From assembly GCA_028280945.1 (NCBI GenBank), contig JANQKV010000026.1, positions 156,631 to 220,630 of the forward strand: a stretch of DNA of 64,000 bases. The letters run 5' to 3'. The stretch's first letter is position 1; the number at the start of each line of letters is the position of its first letter. A model generated the notes under the pieces. The model was given only the letters and a program-made list of their open reading frames with translations, was not told the DNA's origin and did no database searches. Below, piece after piece: positions 8,814-17,382 of the stretch. This stretch comes from Opitutaceae bacterium (GTDB taxonomy: Bacteria > Verrucomicrobiota > Verrucomicrobiia > Opitutales > Opitutaceae). The position numbers and the translations under genes are program-made.

Positions 8814-9009
8814 TGCCCACGAAGACGTAGATCGAACCTTGTTGCGCCATCCAGAAGCCGAGTTTGAAGCCGGCGAACTCGATCTGGTCCAACGTATCAG
8901 CCAGGAATATTCCACAGCCGAAGGACACGAATGCCCAGATCACGAGCAGGGTGGCGAGAAGACGAAGGTTAGCCCGCCAATGTGCGCGGCGATTTTCAGG
9001 GGTAGCCAT
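8749..9009 (-). CDS. DUF4212 small subunit of sodium:solute symporter
   Basis: Small membrane protein of 86 residues that serves as the accessory subunit of SSS-type permeases (Na_symport_sm family). Starting at ATG 9009 gives MATPENRRAHWRANLRLL, which fits the family N-terminus; an in-frame ATG at 9075 would add a cysteine-rich 22-residue leader that does not. Two membrane segments are evident (LLATLLVIWAFVSFGCGIFL and GFWMAQQGSIYVFVGIIACY), with the family signatures GFKLGFWMAQQGSIYVF and the C-terminal MNQLDRQYDV. The cognate large subunit is downstream on the same strand at 5661-7388, separated by the antisense PEP-CTERM gene, so a single transcript would have to run antisense through that gene. 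Confidence 0.88.
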   Translation of the reverse strand: MATPENRRAHWRANLRLLATLLVIWAFVSFGCGIFLADTLDQIEFAGFKLGFWMAQQGSIYVFVGIIACYVWRMNQLDRQYDVHED

Positions 9010-9111
9010 GGGGGGAAATCGATGCCGACAGGCTTCGCAACCGTCAATTGCCGAGTCGCCGCCTGCGTTGAACATTGTGAATCATGCCCGACGGGTTCAT
9101 GCCGGAAACCG

Positions 9112-10122
9112 ATGGACCATCGCCAACTCGAACGCGCCCGCCGTCTGCTTTGCCAACTCCAGGAAAAAATCCGCGATCGCCTGCTCGCCGCGCGTTCGCG
9201 CCAAGCCCGCCGCTTTGCCCGGGTCGCCGCGGAAACCGCGGCCGACACGATTTACCACATCGACAGGATTTCGGAGGACGTGCTTGTCGCTTGGCTGGAT
9301 CGACACTGGCCCAAGTCCTGGCCGGTTGAGTTGATCATGGAGGGGCTCGAAACGGAACTCACCTTTCCCGCGGGCACGCCGGTTGAGAAAACCCAATGGA
9401 AGCTCATCATCGATCCGATCGACGGTACCCGTGGTCTCATGCATGACAAACGCAGTGCCTGGGCCATGGCCGGCCTCGCCCCCCAGCGCGGCGCGCGCAA
9501 CAACCTGCGCGACATCGTGGTGGCGGCCATGACCGAACTGCCCGTTTCCAAACAATGGCGTTCCGATCAATTCAGTGCCGTGCGCGGCACGGGCAACGTG
9601 AAGGCGAGTTCGTTTGATGTGCGCACGGGCAAACGGTCGCGCCTCGCCGTGCGTCCGGCTCAAACCATCGATTTTCACCATGGCTTCGCGTCCGTTTCCC
9701 GTTTCTTTCCCGCGGCCAAGGAGTGGCTTTCGAAGTTCGAGGAAGACCTCTGGCGCGAACTGGGCGAGCTCGAGCCCGGTGCGGAGCCACCACCGATTTT
9801 CGAGGACCAATACATTTCCTGTGGTGGGCAGATTGCGGAGATACTCCACGGCCATGACCTTATGGTCCTCGATGTCCGTCCCGAGGCATTTCGCGTATTG
9901 GGTTTGCGGGATGCGGCGCTCAGCAGCCATCCCTATGACTTATGCTGCGAGTTGCTCTTGCGCGAGGCAGGTGGTGTGATTGAGCGCCCGCGGGGCGGGC
10001 GGCTGCGCGACCCTTTGGACACGACGTCAGCCGTGAGCTGGGCGGCTTGGGCGAACCCCAAGATAGCCAGGCGGGTTCGCCCTGTGCTGCACCGGCTTCT
10101 TGCGAAAACCGATATGGGTTGA
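9112..10122 (+). CDS. inositol monophosphatase family protein
   Basis: Metal-dependent phosphatase of the IMPase/CysQ/fructose-bisphosphatase superfamily, 336 residues. The start at ATG 9112 (MDHRQLERARRLLCQLQEKI) is the best choice because upstream sequence is the antisense DUF4212 gene. The first metal-binding motif is KLIIDPIDGTRGL (about residues 98-110), with an acidic segment upstream (EGLETELTF) in place of the usual GEE. A later DVRPEAFRVLG followed by HPYDLCCELLLREAGGVIERP corresponds to the C-terminal WDxAAG-type region, although the canonical WDxAAG is not obvious. It is longer than the common 260-residue enzymes. Substrate unknown; it might be a divergent phosphatase of sugar or nucleotide phosphates. 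Confidence 0.82.
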   Translation: MDHRQLERARRLLCQLQEKIRDRLLAARSRQARRFARVAAETAADTIYHIDRISEDVLVAWLDRHWPKSWPVELIMEGLETELTFPAGTPVEKTQWKLIIDPIDGTRGLMHDKRSAWAMAGLAPQRGARNNLRDIVVAAMTELPVSKQWRSDQFSAVRGTGNVKASSFDVRTGKRSRLAVRPAQTIDFHHGFASVSRFFPAAKEWLSKFEEDLWRELGELEPGAEPPPIFEDQYISCGGQIAEILHGHDLMVLDVRPEAFRVLGLRDAALSSHPYDLCCELLLREAGGVIERPRGGRLRDPLDTTSAVSWAAWANPKIARRVRPVLHRLLAKTDMG

Positions 10123-10148
10123 GCTGCAGGACAAATGTGTTGTGCGCC

Positions 10149-10601
10149 TCATGGTGCCAGCGCCGCGACCAGTTGCGCATCGCGCCTGGGGTCGCGCACA
10201 TGCACGACGCGTTGATCAAGAAAGGTGATTTCGCGAAGCAACACGTTGAAAACCCGATAGGTTTCCTCCACGGCAAAGCGTCCGGAGTCCGACGAAGTCT
10301 TCCGCAATTCGGCGCCTTCCTTCACGTGCCGTTTTTCGACATAAGTCCAGACTTCGCGCAAACGCCCGCTTGAAGTGGTGATCGATTGGCGGCGCGAGGG
10401 TTTGCCGAAGGCGATCCACACCATGTCGGCATCGTCGCCGCGCTTGATGTCACCGGTGCGGATGCGTTCCTGCTGTGCAGGCGTCAAGCCCGTGAAGGTG
10501 GCCTCGTGTTGGCGAATGCGCGAATCGACTGATTCGCAGCCTGAATTGAATAAAAATGCTCCCGTCAGGAAGACTACGATGGGGTATTTCGTAACCTGCA
10601 T
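10149..10601 (-). CDS. small lipoprotein, SmpA/OmlA-like
   Basis: Protein of 150 residues with a lipoprotein signal (MQVTKYPIVVFLTGAFLFNS, then GC as lipidation site). The mature part contains GLTPAQQERIRTGDIKRG and VWIAFGKPSRRQS, which resembles the SmpA/BamE-type motif in which a turn 'I..G.....V....G.P' precedes beta strands. That fold is common in small outer-membrane lipoproteins, so an envelope-associated role is likely. It is convergent with the inositol-phosphatase-like gene, leaving 26 bases between stops. Its promoter should lie in 10602-10700, an AT-rich stretch before the chrA leader. Function otherwise unknown. Confidence 0.78.
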   Translation of the reverse strand: MQVTKYPIVVFLTGAFLFNSGCESVDSRIRQHEATFTGLTPAQQERIRTGDIKRGDDADMVWIAFGKPSRRQSITTSSGRLREVWTYVEKRHVKEGAELRKTSSDSGRFAVEETYRVFNVLLREITFLDQRVVHVRDPRRDAQLVAALAP

Positions 10602-10793
10602 GACACCTTACCGTAACTTTTTCGTAACTCTCGGGAAGCGTAAATTCGCAGCCTGGCAAAAAGTCACATAGGTTACATTTCGCGGGAAAATGTAAAAGTA
10701 TCTAGATATTGGATACGCATTCGCATGCCTGGTGGCGCCGCCTCTCCACGCACTGGCTTGAACCGGGGCGGGATCCTATTAGAGCAGTGCCCC

Positions 10794-11981
10794 ATGTCCC
10801 CACCCGCTTCGACGTCGTCGCTGTTTTCGCTGCTGGTCGTTTTTTTGCGACTGGGGTGCACATGTTTTGGCGGACCGGTCGCACACCTGGGTTTCTTTCG
10901 CACGGAGTTCGTGGACAAGCGGAAGTGGATGACCGATGCGGCCTATGCCGACTTGGTTGCCCTGTGCCAGTTCCTGCCTGGTCCGGCGAGCAGCCAGGTG
11001 GGTTACGCGATCGGATTACAGCGCGGGGGGTTCCTCGGGGGATTGGCTGCCTGGGTGGGGTTTACGCTGCCCTCCGCGGTGCTGATGATTGGTTTTGCGT
11101 TGGGGTTGGCGTCGCTGGGATCCGTGGCCGATGCTGGCTGGGTCGTGGGACTTAAACTTGTCGCGGTCGGCGTGGTGGCGCACGCGCTGTGGGGCATGGC
11201 CACAAAGCTGTGTCCCGACTGGCAACGGGCCCTGATCGCAGGGGTGAGTTGCGGCCTGTTGATTTCGCCCTCGGGACCCGCCTGGCAGGTTATCGCCATC
11301 GTGACGGGGGCCCTGGTGGGACGGCTCTGGTTTGGTACCGTGAAAGACCAGGCTCAATCCGTGGCGGCGACTCCGGTAAGGCGTCCGGGTTGGCCGTGGC
11401 TGGCGCTATTTTTTGGCGGGCTGCTGGTCCTTCCGCTGGTTGCGTTTGGTGCCCCGGGATCGTGGTCGGTCATCGATGCCTTTTATCGAGCGGGTTCATT
11501 GGTGTTTGGCGGCGGCCATGTTGTATTGCCCCTCTTGGATACATCGACGGTGGGGCAGGGATGGATCGCCCAGGAAACCTTCCTGGCCGGTTATGGGGCA
11601 GCCCAGGCGCTCCCCGGACCACTGTTTGCGTTTGCCGGGTTTTTGGGTGCTTCGATCTCTGTCGGACCGGGCGGAGTGGGTGGGGGATTGCTGGCACTGA
11701 TCGCCATTTATATCCCCGCCAATCTTTTGATTTTGGGGGTGCTGCCGTATTGGGAGAAGTTGCGGTCCTTGCCGGCGGCCCAGTCTGCGCTCAAGGGAGC
11801 CAACGCAGCGGTGGTCGGGTTGCTGGCCGCCGCCTTGATCAACCCGATCGGACTGCAGGCGGTCACCGATCTCGCCCGGGGCGCCTTTGCGTTGATCGCG
11901 TTCGCGATCCTTAAGTTCACCAAAATGCCCCCGTGGGCGCTCGTATTGGCCGGGGCAGGAGTCGGCGCGCTGGTGTTCTAA
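10794..11981 (+). CDS. chrA: chromate transporter, ChrA family (long form)
   Basis: Membrane transporter of the CHR family, 395 residues, with the two homologous halves of the long bidomain form. Starting at ATG 10794 gives MSPPASTSSLFSLLVVFLRL; a longer frame from 10725 adds a leader that does not look coding. The N-terminal half has the CHR signature LRLGCTCFGGPVAHLGFF and LCQFLPGPASSQVGYAIG; the C-terminal half has the paired copy AGSLVFGGGHVVLPLL and GYGAAQALPGPLFAFAGFLG. Family members extrude chromate, often with no dedicated regulator. It is convergent with the RND pump gene, and the two stop codons overlap by four bases (11978-11981), a tight junction. Confidence 0.93.
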   Translation: MSPPASTSSLFSLLVVFLRLGCTCFGGPVAHLGFFRTEFVDKRKWMTDAAYADLVALCQFLPGPASSQVGYAIGLQRGGFLGGLAAWVGFTLPSAVLMIGFALGLASLGSVADAGWVVGLKLVAVGVVAHALWGMATKLCPDWQRALIAGVSCGLLISPSGPAWQVIAIVTGALVGRLWFGTVKDQAQSVAATPVRRPGWPWLALFFGGLLVLPLVAFGAPGSWSVIDAFYRAGSLVFGGGHVVLPLLDTSTVGQGWIAQETFLAGYGAAQALPGPLFAFAGFLGASISVGPGGVGGGLLALIAIYIPANLLILGVLPYWEKLRSLPAAQSALKGANAAVVGLLAAALINPIGLQAVTDLARGAFALIAFAILKFTKMPPWALVLAGAGVGALVF

Positions 11982-14900
11982 GCCGTCTTCGGCAGCCGGC
12001 GGGTGCGCAGCCAAAGGAAGATCACGGGAGTGATGACCAGGATGTGCAGCAGGCTGGAAACCATGCCGCCGACAACCGGTGCGGCGATGGGGCGCATGAC
12101 TTCCACTCCGGTTCGATCCAGCCAAAACAACGGCGTAAGCGAAGCGACGGTGGTGGCCACGGTCATGACCTTGGGACGGAGACGCAGCTTGGCCCCGGCG
12201 ACCACCGCTTCGGTCAGTTCGGCGCGATTCAGCATCCCGCCTTTCTCTCGTTCGGCTCCACGCACGGCTTCCTCCAGGTAAGTCACCATCACAACTCCCG
12301 TTTGAATCGCGGTGCCAAACAAGGCGATGTAGCCGACCCATACGGCGACGCTGAAGTTGTAACCCAACCACCACTGCAGCAGCACACCGCCAGTCAGAGC
12401 GAAGGGAATGGCCAGGATTACATGCGCTGCTTCCCCGGCACTGCGGAAGGCCATGGTGAGCAGCACAAAGATGATGCCGATGACCACTGGAATCATGATG
12501 CTCAAGGTGCGGCCTGCGCGGAGCTGGTTTTCAAATTGGCCGGCCAAGGCCATCGTCATCCCCGGTCCCAGCGTGAACTCTGCTTCGAGCCGCTCCCGCA
12601 GTTCCTTCACGAAGCCACCCAGGTCCCGTCCCACCACATTGGCTTGCACGTAGGTTCGCAAACGTCCGTTTTCAGAGGCGATTTCAGATGGACCCAAAGT
12701 CCGCACGATGTCCGCCACCTGATGCAGCCGTACCCTTGCGCCACTTGGAGTGGTCAGCACCAAGTCCCCGATGCGTTCGATGTCCGTCCGGTCGGCCGCC
12801 TCAAGCCGCACCTGGATGTCGCGCCGTTCGCGACCCAACAGCGTGGTGCCGTGAACGGTGCCGCCGATGCCCGTTTCGACCAGCGGCAACACATCCATGT
12901 CGTTGAGTCCGAACCGGGCCATTTCCACCCGCTTGAGCCTGACTTCAAGATAGGGTTTCCCCTGCACCCGGGAAGGTGCCACGCCGGCGGCGCCCGGAAT
13001 CGATTTTACGATCACCTCCAGCTCGAACGCCTTGGCCTGCAAAGCCGCCAAATCCTCGCCGAATAGCTTTACCCCAACTTGAGCCCGAATCCCGGTGCTC
13101 GTCATGAGAATGCGGTTCTCAATCGGCATGAGGAATCCCGGCACGTAACCGGGCACCTGCTTCAACGCCTCGGAAAGCTCGGCAATGATCTGCGCCTTGG
13201 TTACCCCGGGCCGCCAATCCGCCTTGGGCCGCAGTGTGATGGTGGTCTCGATCATCTCGACCGGCGCCGGGTCGGTGGCGGTGTCGGCCCGGCCAAGCTT
13301 GCCGGCCACAAGCAGGACTTCCGGGTGCCGGCTCATGACCTCGTCCTGCCATGCCATCACCCGCTTGACTTCACTCAGTGACGTGGCGGGCAACAACACC
13401 GGCATGAAAAGCAGATCACCTTCTTCCAACGGCGGCATGAACTCCGAGCCGATGCCGGCTGTCACGCGGTGAAGTGTCGAATCCGGGGTGAAGTGTGCCC
13501 GCCACGATTCGGGCAGGCCGAAGGCCAGCACCGCCGCAATTCCCAGACCGGCCGCGGCCCCGCCCATCACCGGCCGGGGAAAGCGCAGGGCCCAGCGCAA
13601 CAAGGGTTCATAGGCGCGCAGCAGGCTGCGCATGACGAAGTTGGTGTTCTCGTGGCGAAACGGTCCCCGCACCCAAAACGAACACGCCACCGGCACCACC
13701 GTCAGGGCCAGTACGGTGGCGCCTACGAGCGCGAAGGTTTTGGTGAACGCCAGCGGATGAAACAGTTTGCCCTCCTGGCCGGTGAGCAAAAACACCGGCA
13801 CAAATGCCAGGATGATGATCAACATCGAGAACGTGATGGGCCGGGCGACCTGGCGGGCCGCGCGTTGCGTGATCTCCAGCAACTGTCCGGGCGACAAGGA
13901 ACGTCCTCCCCGCATGGTTGCCCGTTCGCAGTGGCGAATGACGTTTTCCGTCATCACTATGCCGGCATCCACCAACACGCCGATGGAGATGGCAATGCCG
14001 GTCAGCGACATGATGTGCGAGGGGATGCCGAATCGCTCCATCAGGATGAAGGAGATCAGGATCGAAGCCGGCAGCGGGATGGTGACGATCAGGATGCTGC
14101 GGAAATGAAAGAGAAAGAGAATGTGCGCGAGGGTCACGAGGATGATTTCCTCGGTGAGCGCGGAACGCAGCGTGGTGAGCGCCCGTTCGATCAAGTCGCT
14201 GCGATCGTAGAACGGCTTGATGCTGACGCCGGCGGGCAGGCCGCCGGCGATCCCGGTGATGCGTTGTTTTACGTCACCAATAACTTGATACGCATTGGCC
14301 CCGTAGCGCATCACCACGATGCCGCCCACGGCCTCGCGGCCGTTGATGTCGAGCGTGCCGCGGCGAAAGTCCCCGCCCACGCGCACCTGGGCCACGTCGC
14401 GCAGGAGCAGCGGGGTGCCTTCGCGGGGAGCCACCACCACGGTTTCGAGATCCTCGATCGATTGGATGAGGCCGACGCCCCGCACCACAAATTCGCTGCC
14501 GTGCTCCTCAATGGTCTTGCCCCCGACATTGTGGCTGGTCGCTTCCACCGCCGCGATCACATCGCCCAGCGTGACGTCATATTGCTGGAGGCGCAGCGAT
14601 GAGACTTCGATTTGAAACTGTTGCACGAAACCCCCGATTGATGCGACCTCGGCCACTCCGGGAACCCCGGCCAACTCGCGGCGCACAAAATTGTCCTGGA
14701 GCGTGCGCAGGGCGCCCAGGTCCTGTTCGCCGGACTCGTCGTGCAGGTAGTATTGATAGATCCAGCCCAGGCCGGTGGCGTCGGGACCAATGCGGGGGGC
14801 GACGCCGCGCGGCAGCTCGTTTTGCAGGCTGTTCAGGCGCTCCAGCACCCGGGTGCGGGCGAAGTAGTTGTCGACGTCGTCGTCAAAGATGATCGTTAGG

Positions 14901-15175
14901 AACGAGAAGCCAAACATCGAGTTGGCGCGGACATTGCGCACCCCGGCAAGCGCCTGAAGATTGGCCGACAGCGGGTAGGTGATCTGGTCCTCCACCTCCT
15001 GCGGGGATCGTCCGGGCCAGTCGGCAAATACGATCACCTGGTTTTCCGACAGGTCCGGGATCGCATCGATCGGCACGCGCTGCATGGCGACCACGCCCCA
15101 TCCGCAGATCGCCAAAAACGTGCAGACGACAAGGAATCTGTTCTGCAGCGCCGCGCTGACAATCCGTTCAAACAT
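11978..15175 (-). CDS. cusA: CusA/CzcA family heavy-metal efflux RND transporter
   Basis: Inner-membrane proton-driven pump of 1065 residues, the usual length for heavy-metal RND proteins. It begins MFERIVSAALQNRFLVV, with the family motifs VPIDAIPDLSENQVIVFADW, ITYPLSANLQALAGVRNVRA and the TM4 charge relay ISIGVLVDAGIVMTENVI. Features of the copper/silver (CusA) subclass are EFMPPLEEGDLLFMP, PVEMIETTITLRPKADW and PIENRILMTSTGIRAQVGV, which place methionines where CusA binds Cu(I)/Ag(I). It starts 10 bases after the adaptor gene stops, so the two are surely cotranscribed. No outer-membrane channel (CusC/TolC-like) gene is in the window; one must be supplied from elsewhere. Metal specificity is inferred. 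Confidence 0.93.
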   Translation of the reverse strand: MFERIVSAALQNRFLVVCTFLAICGWGVVAMQRVPIDAIPDLSENQVIVFADWPGRSPQEVEDQITYPLSANLQALAGVRNVRANSMFGFSFLTIIFDDDVDNYFARTRVLERLNSLQNELPRGVAPRIGPDATGLGWIYQYYLHDESGEQDLGALRTLQDNFVRRELAGVPGVAEVASIGGFVQQFQIEVSSLRLQQYDVTLGDVIAAVEATSHNVGGKTIEEHGSEFVVRGVGLIQSIEDLETVVVAPREGTPLLLRDVAQVRVGGDFRRGTLDINGREAVGGIVVMRYGANAYQVIGDVKQRITGIAGGLPAGVSIKPFYDRSDLIERALTTLRSALTEEIILVTLAHILFLFHFRSILIVTIPLPASILISFILMERFGIPSHIMSLTGIAISIGVLVDAGIVMTENVIRHCERATMRGGRSLSPGQLLEITQRAARQVARPITFSMLIIILAFVPVFLLTGQEGKLFHPLAFTKTFALVGATVLALTVVPVACSFWVRGPFRHENTNFVMRSLLRAYEPLLRWALRFPRPVMGGAAAGLGIAAVLAFGLPESWRAHFTPDSTLHRVTAGIGSEFMPPLEEGDLLFMPVLLPATSLSEVKRVMAWQDEVMSRHPEVLLVAGKLGRADTATDPAPVEMIETTITLRPKADWRPGVTKAQIIAELSEALKQVPGYVPGFLMPIENRILMTSTGIRAQVGVKLFGEDLAALQAKAFELEVIVKSIPGAAGVAPSRVQGKPYLEVRLKRVEMARFGLNDMDVLPLVETGIGGTVHGTTLLGRERRDIQVRLEAADRTDIERIGDLVLTTPSGARVRLHQVADIVRTLGPSEIASENGRLRTYVQANVVGRDLGGFVKELRERLEAEFTLGPGMTMALAGQFENQLRAGRTLSIMIPVVIGIIFVLLTMAFRSAGEAAHVILAIPFALTGGVLLQWWLGYNFSVAVWVGYIALFGTAIQTGVVMVTYLEEAVRGAEREKGGMLNRAELTEAVVAGAKLRLRPKVMTVATTVASLTPLFWLDRTGVEVMRPIAAPVVGGMVSSLLHILVITPVIFLWLRTRRLPKTA

Positions 15176-15185
15176 GGCCGGGCCG

Positions 15186-16862
15186 TCAGTTTACGGGCGA
15201 GCCACACGTGAGCATGTCGGCGCCAAAAAACGGATTGCGCAGGTTGGCATCGCGCTGCACCCAGCGCCCGGTGCCGAGCACGGGAGTCATGGGGCATTGG
15301 AAGATGTTGACCACTCCGGTCCGGTGGAGGCCGGCTTGGCGCGCCAAGTCGGCGATCGCGGTGCTGAACGGCTCGAAGGGTTCCCGTGCCGCCGTGAGCG
15401 TGGGACCATCACTCAGGGCCAGCACCATTTCGTTGAGCGGCCCCTCCGCGGCATCCGGGGTCTGGTCGACGTAGTCCTGCCACCGGGTATGCAGCTCCGG
15501 CAGGGACTCCACATAGGTCGCCAGGTCATCCGCGGCGAGGGCTGCCGAGGCGTCGGCGGCGGCGAGAACGAGGGGTTGCAGCGCTGCTATGTCGGTCGTC
15601 GGGTCGGCCACCATGCCCTCCATCGCCATGGCGGCATCGTCCATTAGGTTGACCGGGGCGTTGAGTTGGGCCTGGCCTTCAAGCAACAACGCCGCCTCGG
15701 TGACGACCCGGGCATCAGCGGCCAGCCCGCCCCGGATTGCGTAATGATCGTCCCCCACCACGCCCAGCACCACGGAGCGCGGTTGGTAAGTCCGGTCGTC
15801 CATCTTCTCGAACACGAGGGGATCGCGCCGGGTGAAGAGCACTGCGCTGCGGGGCCCGGCAAGGTGTTCTCCCAGGCGCACGGTGACTTCCGCCCGGGCA
15901 GTTTGCTGGTGGTGCCATCGTCCTTGGGGATTGGGCACCACTACCCGGACGCCGGCGGTGCGCTTCATCGGGTCAAGGTTGGGGTCGATAAATGAGATCG
16001 GGGCATAAACTGGGTCCACGCCGGATTGGGCCGGAAAGATGGTCACGGTCTGCCCTTTTTCGAGAATGGGCAGGTCTGCTTCGTAGGCGTCGAACACAAA
16101 CCACATGCGGCCCAGGTCCCCGATCTCAAACAGCATGTCGGCTTCCCCGGCATAGGCCCCGGTGAATGCCCGTTCCCCTCGGCGAATCACGGTTCCGGCA
16201 AAGGGCGCGCGCACCGTGACGGTATCGACGGGGTCGCGGGATTCTTCCAAACGCGCAATATCCCCTTCCGTCGCACCGAGATCGAGCAGTTGTTCCCGGG
16301 CTTCAGCCAATTGGCTGGAAGAGACCGCGCCGGGACCGGCAACCAGGCGCTCCAAATAGATCCGCTGGGCGCTCAGCATCTCGGGGCTGAAGAGGGTCAC
16401 CAGGGGTTCTCCCGCCTCGACCCGGACCCCCACTTGGTCGACATGCATTTCCTCGATGCGACCGGGCACGCGGGCGGACAGCACCCGGTGCCGGGTGTGG
16501 TCGACCTCGAACACGCCGTTTACGCGCAGGGTGCGCTGCAGGGCCTTTACTTGCGCCCCCACCGTGCGCACGCCCACGACGCTGGCCGTGCTGGCGCTGA
16601 GTTGTACCGTCTCTCCCAGGCCAAACCCGGCTTCACCCTCGTAAACCGGAACCAGTTCCATGCCACAGATTGTGCAGCGCCCCGGGGTGTCCGATACGAT
16701 CCAAGGATGCATCGGACTCTGGTAGAATTTGATTTTACGTTCGTCCGCGCCCATGGCGGTGGCGGTTGCCGGAGCATTGCCTGAACCACGTCCCAGCCAG
16801 AACCCGACAACACCCGCCGCCACGGCAGCGCATAAAATCGCCAAGCTTACGCGTGCGTTCAT
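15186..16862 (-). CDS. cusB: CusB-type periplasmic adaptor with heavy-metal-binding and DUF3347-like domains
   Basis: Membrane-fusion protein of 558 residues that links the RND pump to an outer-membrane channel. An N-terminal anchor or signal (VSLAILCAAVAAGVVGFWLG) leads into a heavy-metal-binding domain with two methionines and paired cysteines (YQSPMHPWIV, RCTICGMELVPVY, about residues 47-75), as in CusB relatives. The barrel-sandwich and helical hairpin region follows (VPGRIEEMHVDQVG, TVRAPFAGTVIRRG), then a beta-barrel with FDAYEADLPILEKGQ. The last ~130 residues are a DUF3347-like helical domain ending in a Met/Cys/Trp-rich part (FQCPMTPVLGTGRWVQR, GADMLTCGSPVN), also suited to copper binding. 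It sits between the cysteine-rich gene and cusA in one operon. Confidence 0.9.
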   Translation of the reverse strand: MNARVSLAILCAAVAAGVVGFWLGRGSGNAPATATAMGADERKIKFYQSPMHPWIVSDTPGRCTICGMELVPVYEGEAGFGLGETVQLSASTASVVGVRTVGAQVKALQRTLRVNGVFEVDHTRHRVLSARVPGRIEEMHVDQVGVRVEAGEPLVTLFSPEMLSAQRIYLERLVAGPGAVSSSQLAEAREQLLDLGATEGDIARLEESRDPVDTVTVRAPFAGTVIRRGERAFTGAYAGEADMLFEIGDLGRMWFVFDAYEADLPILEKGQTVTIFPAQSGVDPVYAPISFIDPNLDPMKRTAGVRVVVPNPQGRWHHQQTARAEVTVRLGEHLAGPRSAVLFTRRDPLVFEKMDDRTYQPRSVVLGVVGDDHYAIRGGLAADARVVTEAALLLEGQAQLNAPVNLMDDAAMAMEGMVADPTTDIAALQPLVLAAADASAALAADDLATYVESLPELHTRWQDYVDQTPDAAEGPLNEMVLALSDGPTLTAAREPFEPFSTAIADLARQAGLHRTGVVNIFQCPMTPVLGTGRWVQRDANLRNPFFGADMLTCGSPVN

Positions 16863-16906
16863 TGTGGGGAGGAGTCACCGCGAATGCGGTGATGAGGTCA
16901 AGAGCT

Positions 16907-17335
16907 TCAAGCCGACGCGCATGCCGTGCAGTCGCCGCCGGCACAGCACGCCTTGTCGCAATCGCCGTCCTCGCACCCGCTGCACTTGCCGTCGACACAG
17001 CAGTCCGCATCTCCGCAGCAGGCGGAATCGGCGCAGCAGGATGCGGTTGTCGTGCAGAGTTCGCCGCAACACTCCGTGCAATCCCGGTCTCCGCAGCAAG
17101 CGGTGCAGGAGGCTTCATCCGCGCAGCATCCCTTGACCGGATCACAGGTTTTGCAGGATTTGAGACCGCTGAGGTCGACTCCTCCGGTGCATCCACAGCC
17201 GGTGCACACATCGGCTCCGGTGCAACAACAACCCTCGGCACAACAGGCGGGCAGTTCCTTGGCGTTGGCGTGCTCATCAGCCTGCAGGGCGATGAAGCCG
17301 GCGAAAAGGAAAACGAATGCGAAAAGGGATTTCAT
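16907..17335 (-). CDS. exported cysteine-rich protein (32 Cys), putative metal-binding
   Basis: Protein of 142 residues. The ATG at 17335 gives a good signal peptide (MKSLFAFVFLFAGFIALQAD); a longer frame upstream reads non-coding-like sequence and is rejected. The mature region has 32 cysteines by my count, mostly as CC, CCC, CxC or CxxC (for example ACCAEGCCCTG, CTGCGCTGG, CTACCGDRDCTECC), interspersed with Asp and Glu. There is no recognisable fold other than a metallothionein-like composition. The gene lies 44 bases upstream of the CusB-type adaptor on the same strand, so it is probably the first dedicated gene of the metal-efflux unit. I infer a periplasmic buffer or donor of soft metal ions to the pump; oxidation state in the periplasm is an open question. 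Confidence 0.75.
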   Translation of the reverse strand: MKSLFAFVFLFAGFIALQADEHANAKELPACCAEGCCCTGADVCTGCGCTGGVDLSGLKSCKTCDPVKGCCADEASCTACCGDRDCTECCGELCTTTASCCADSACCGDADCCVDGKCSGCEDGDCDKACCAGGDCTACASA

Positions 17336-17382
17336 GGGAAGTGATACGACTGGTGGGGCCGCACCCCTCGCGTAATTCGCAG

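Noticed and set aside
11933..14602. Two long plus-strand frames antisense to cusA
   Set aside because: Both are shadows of the RND pump, whose motifs run the full length.
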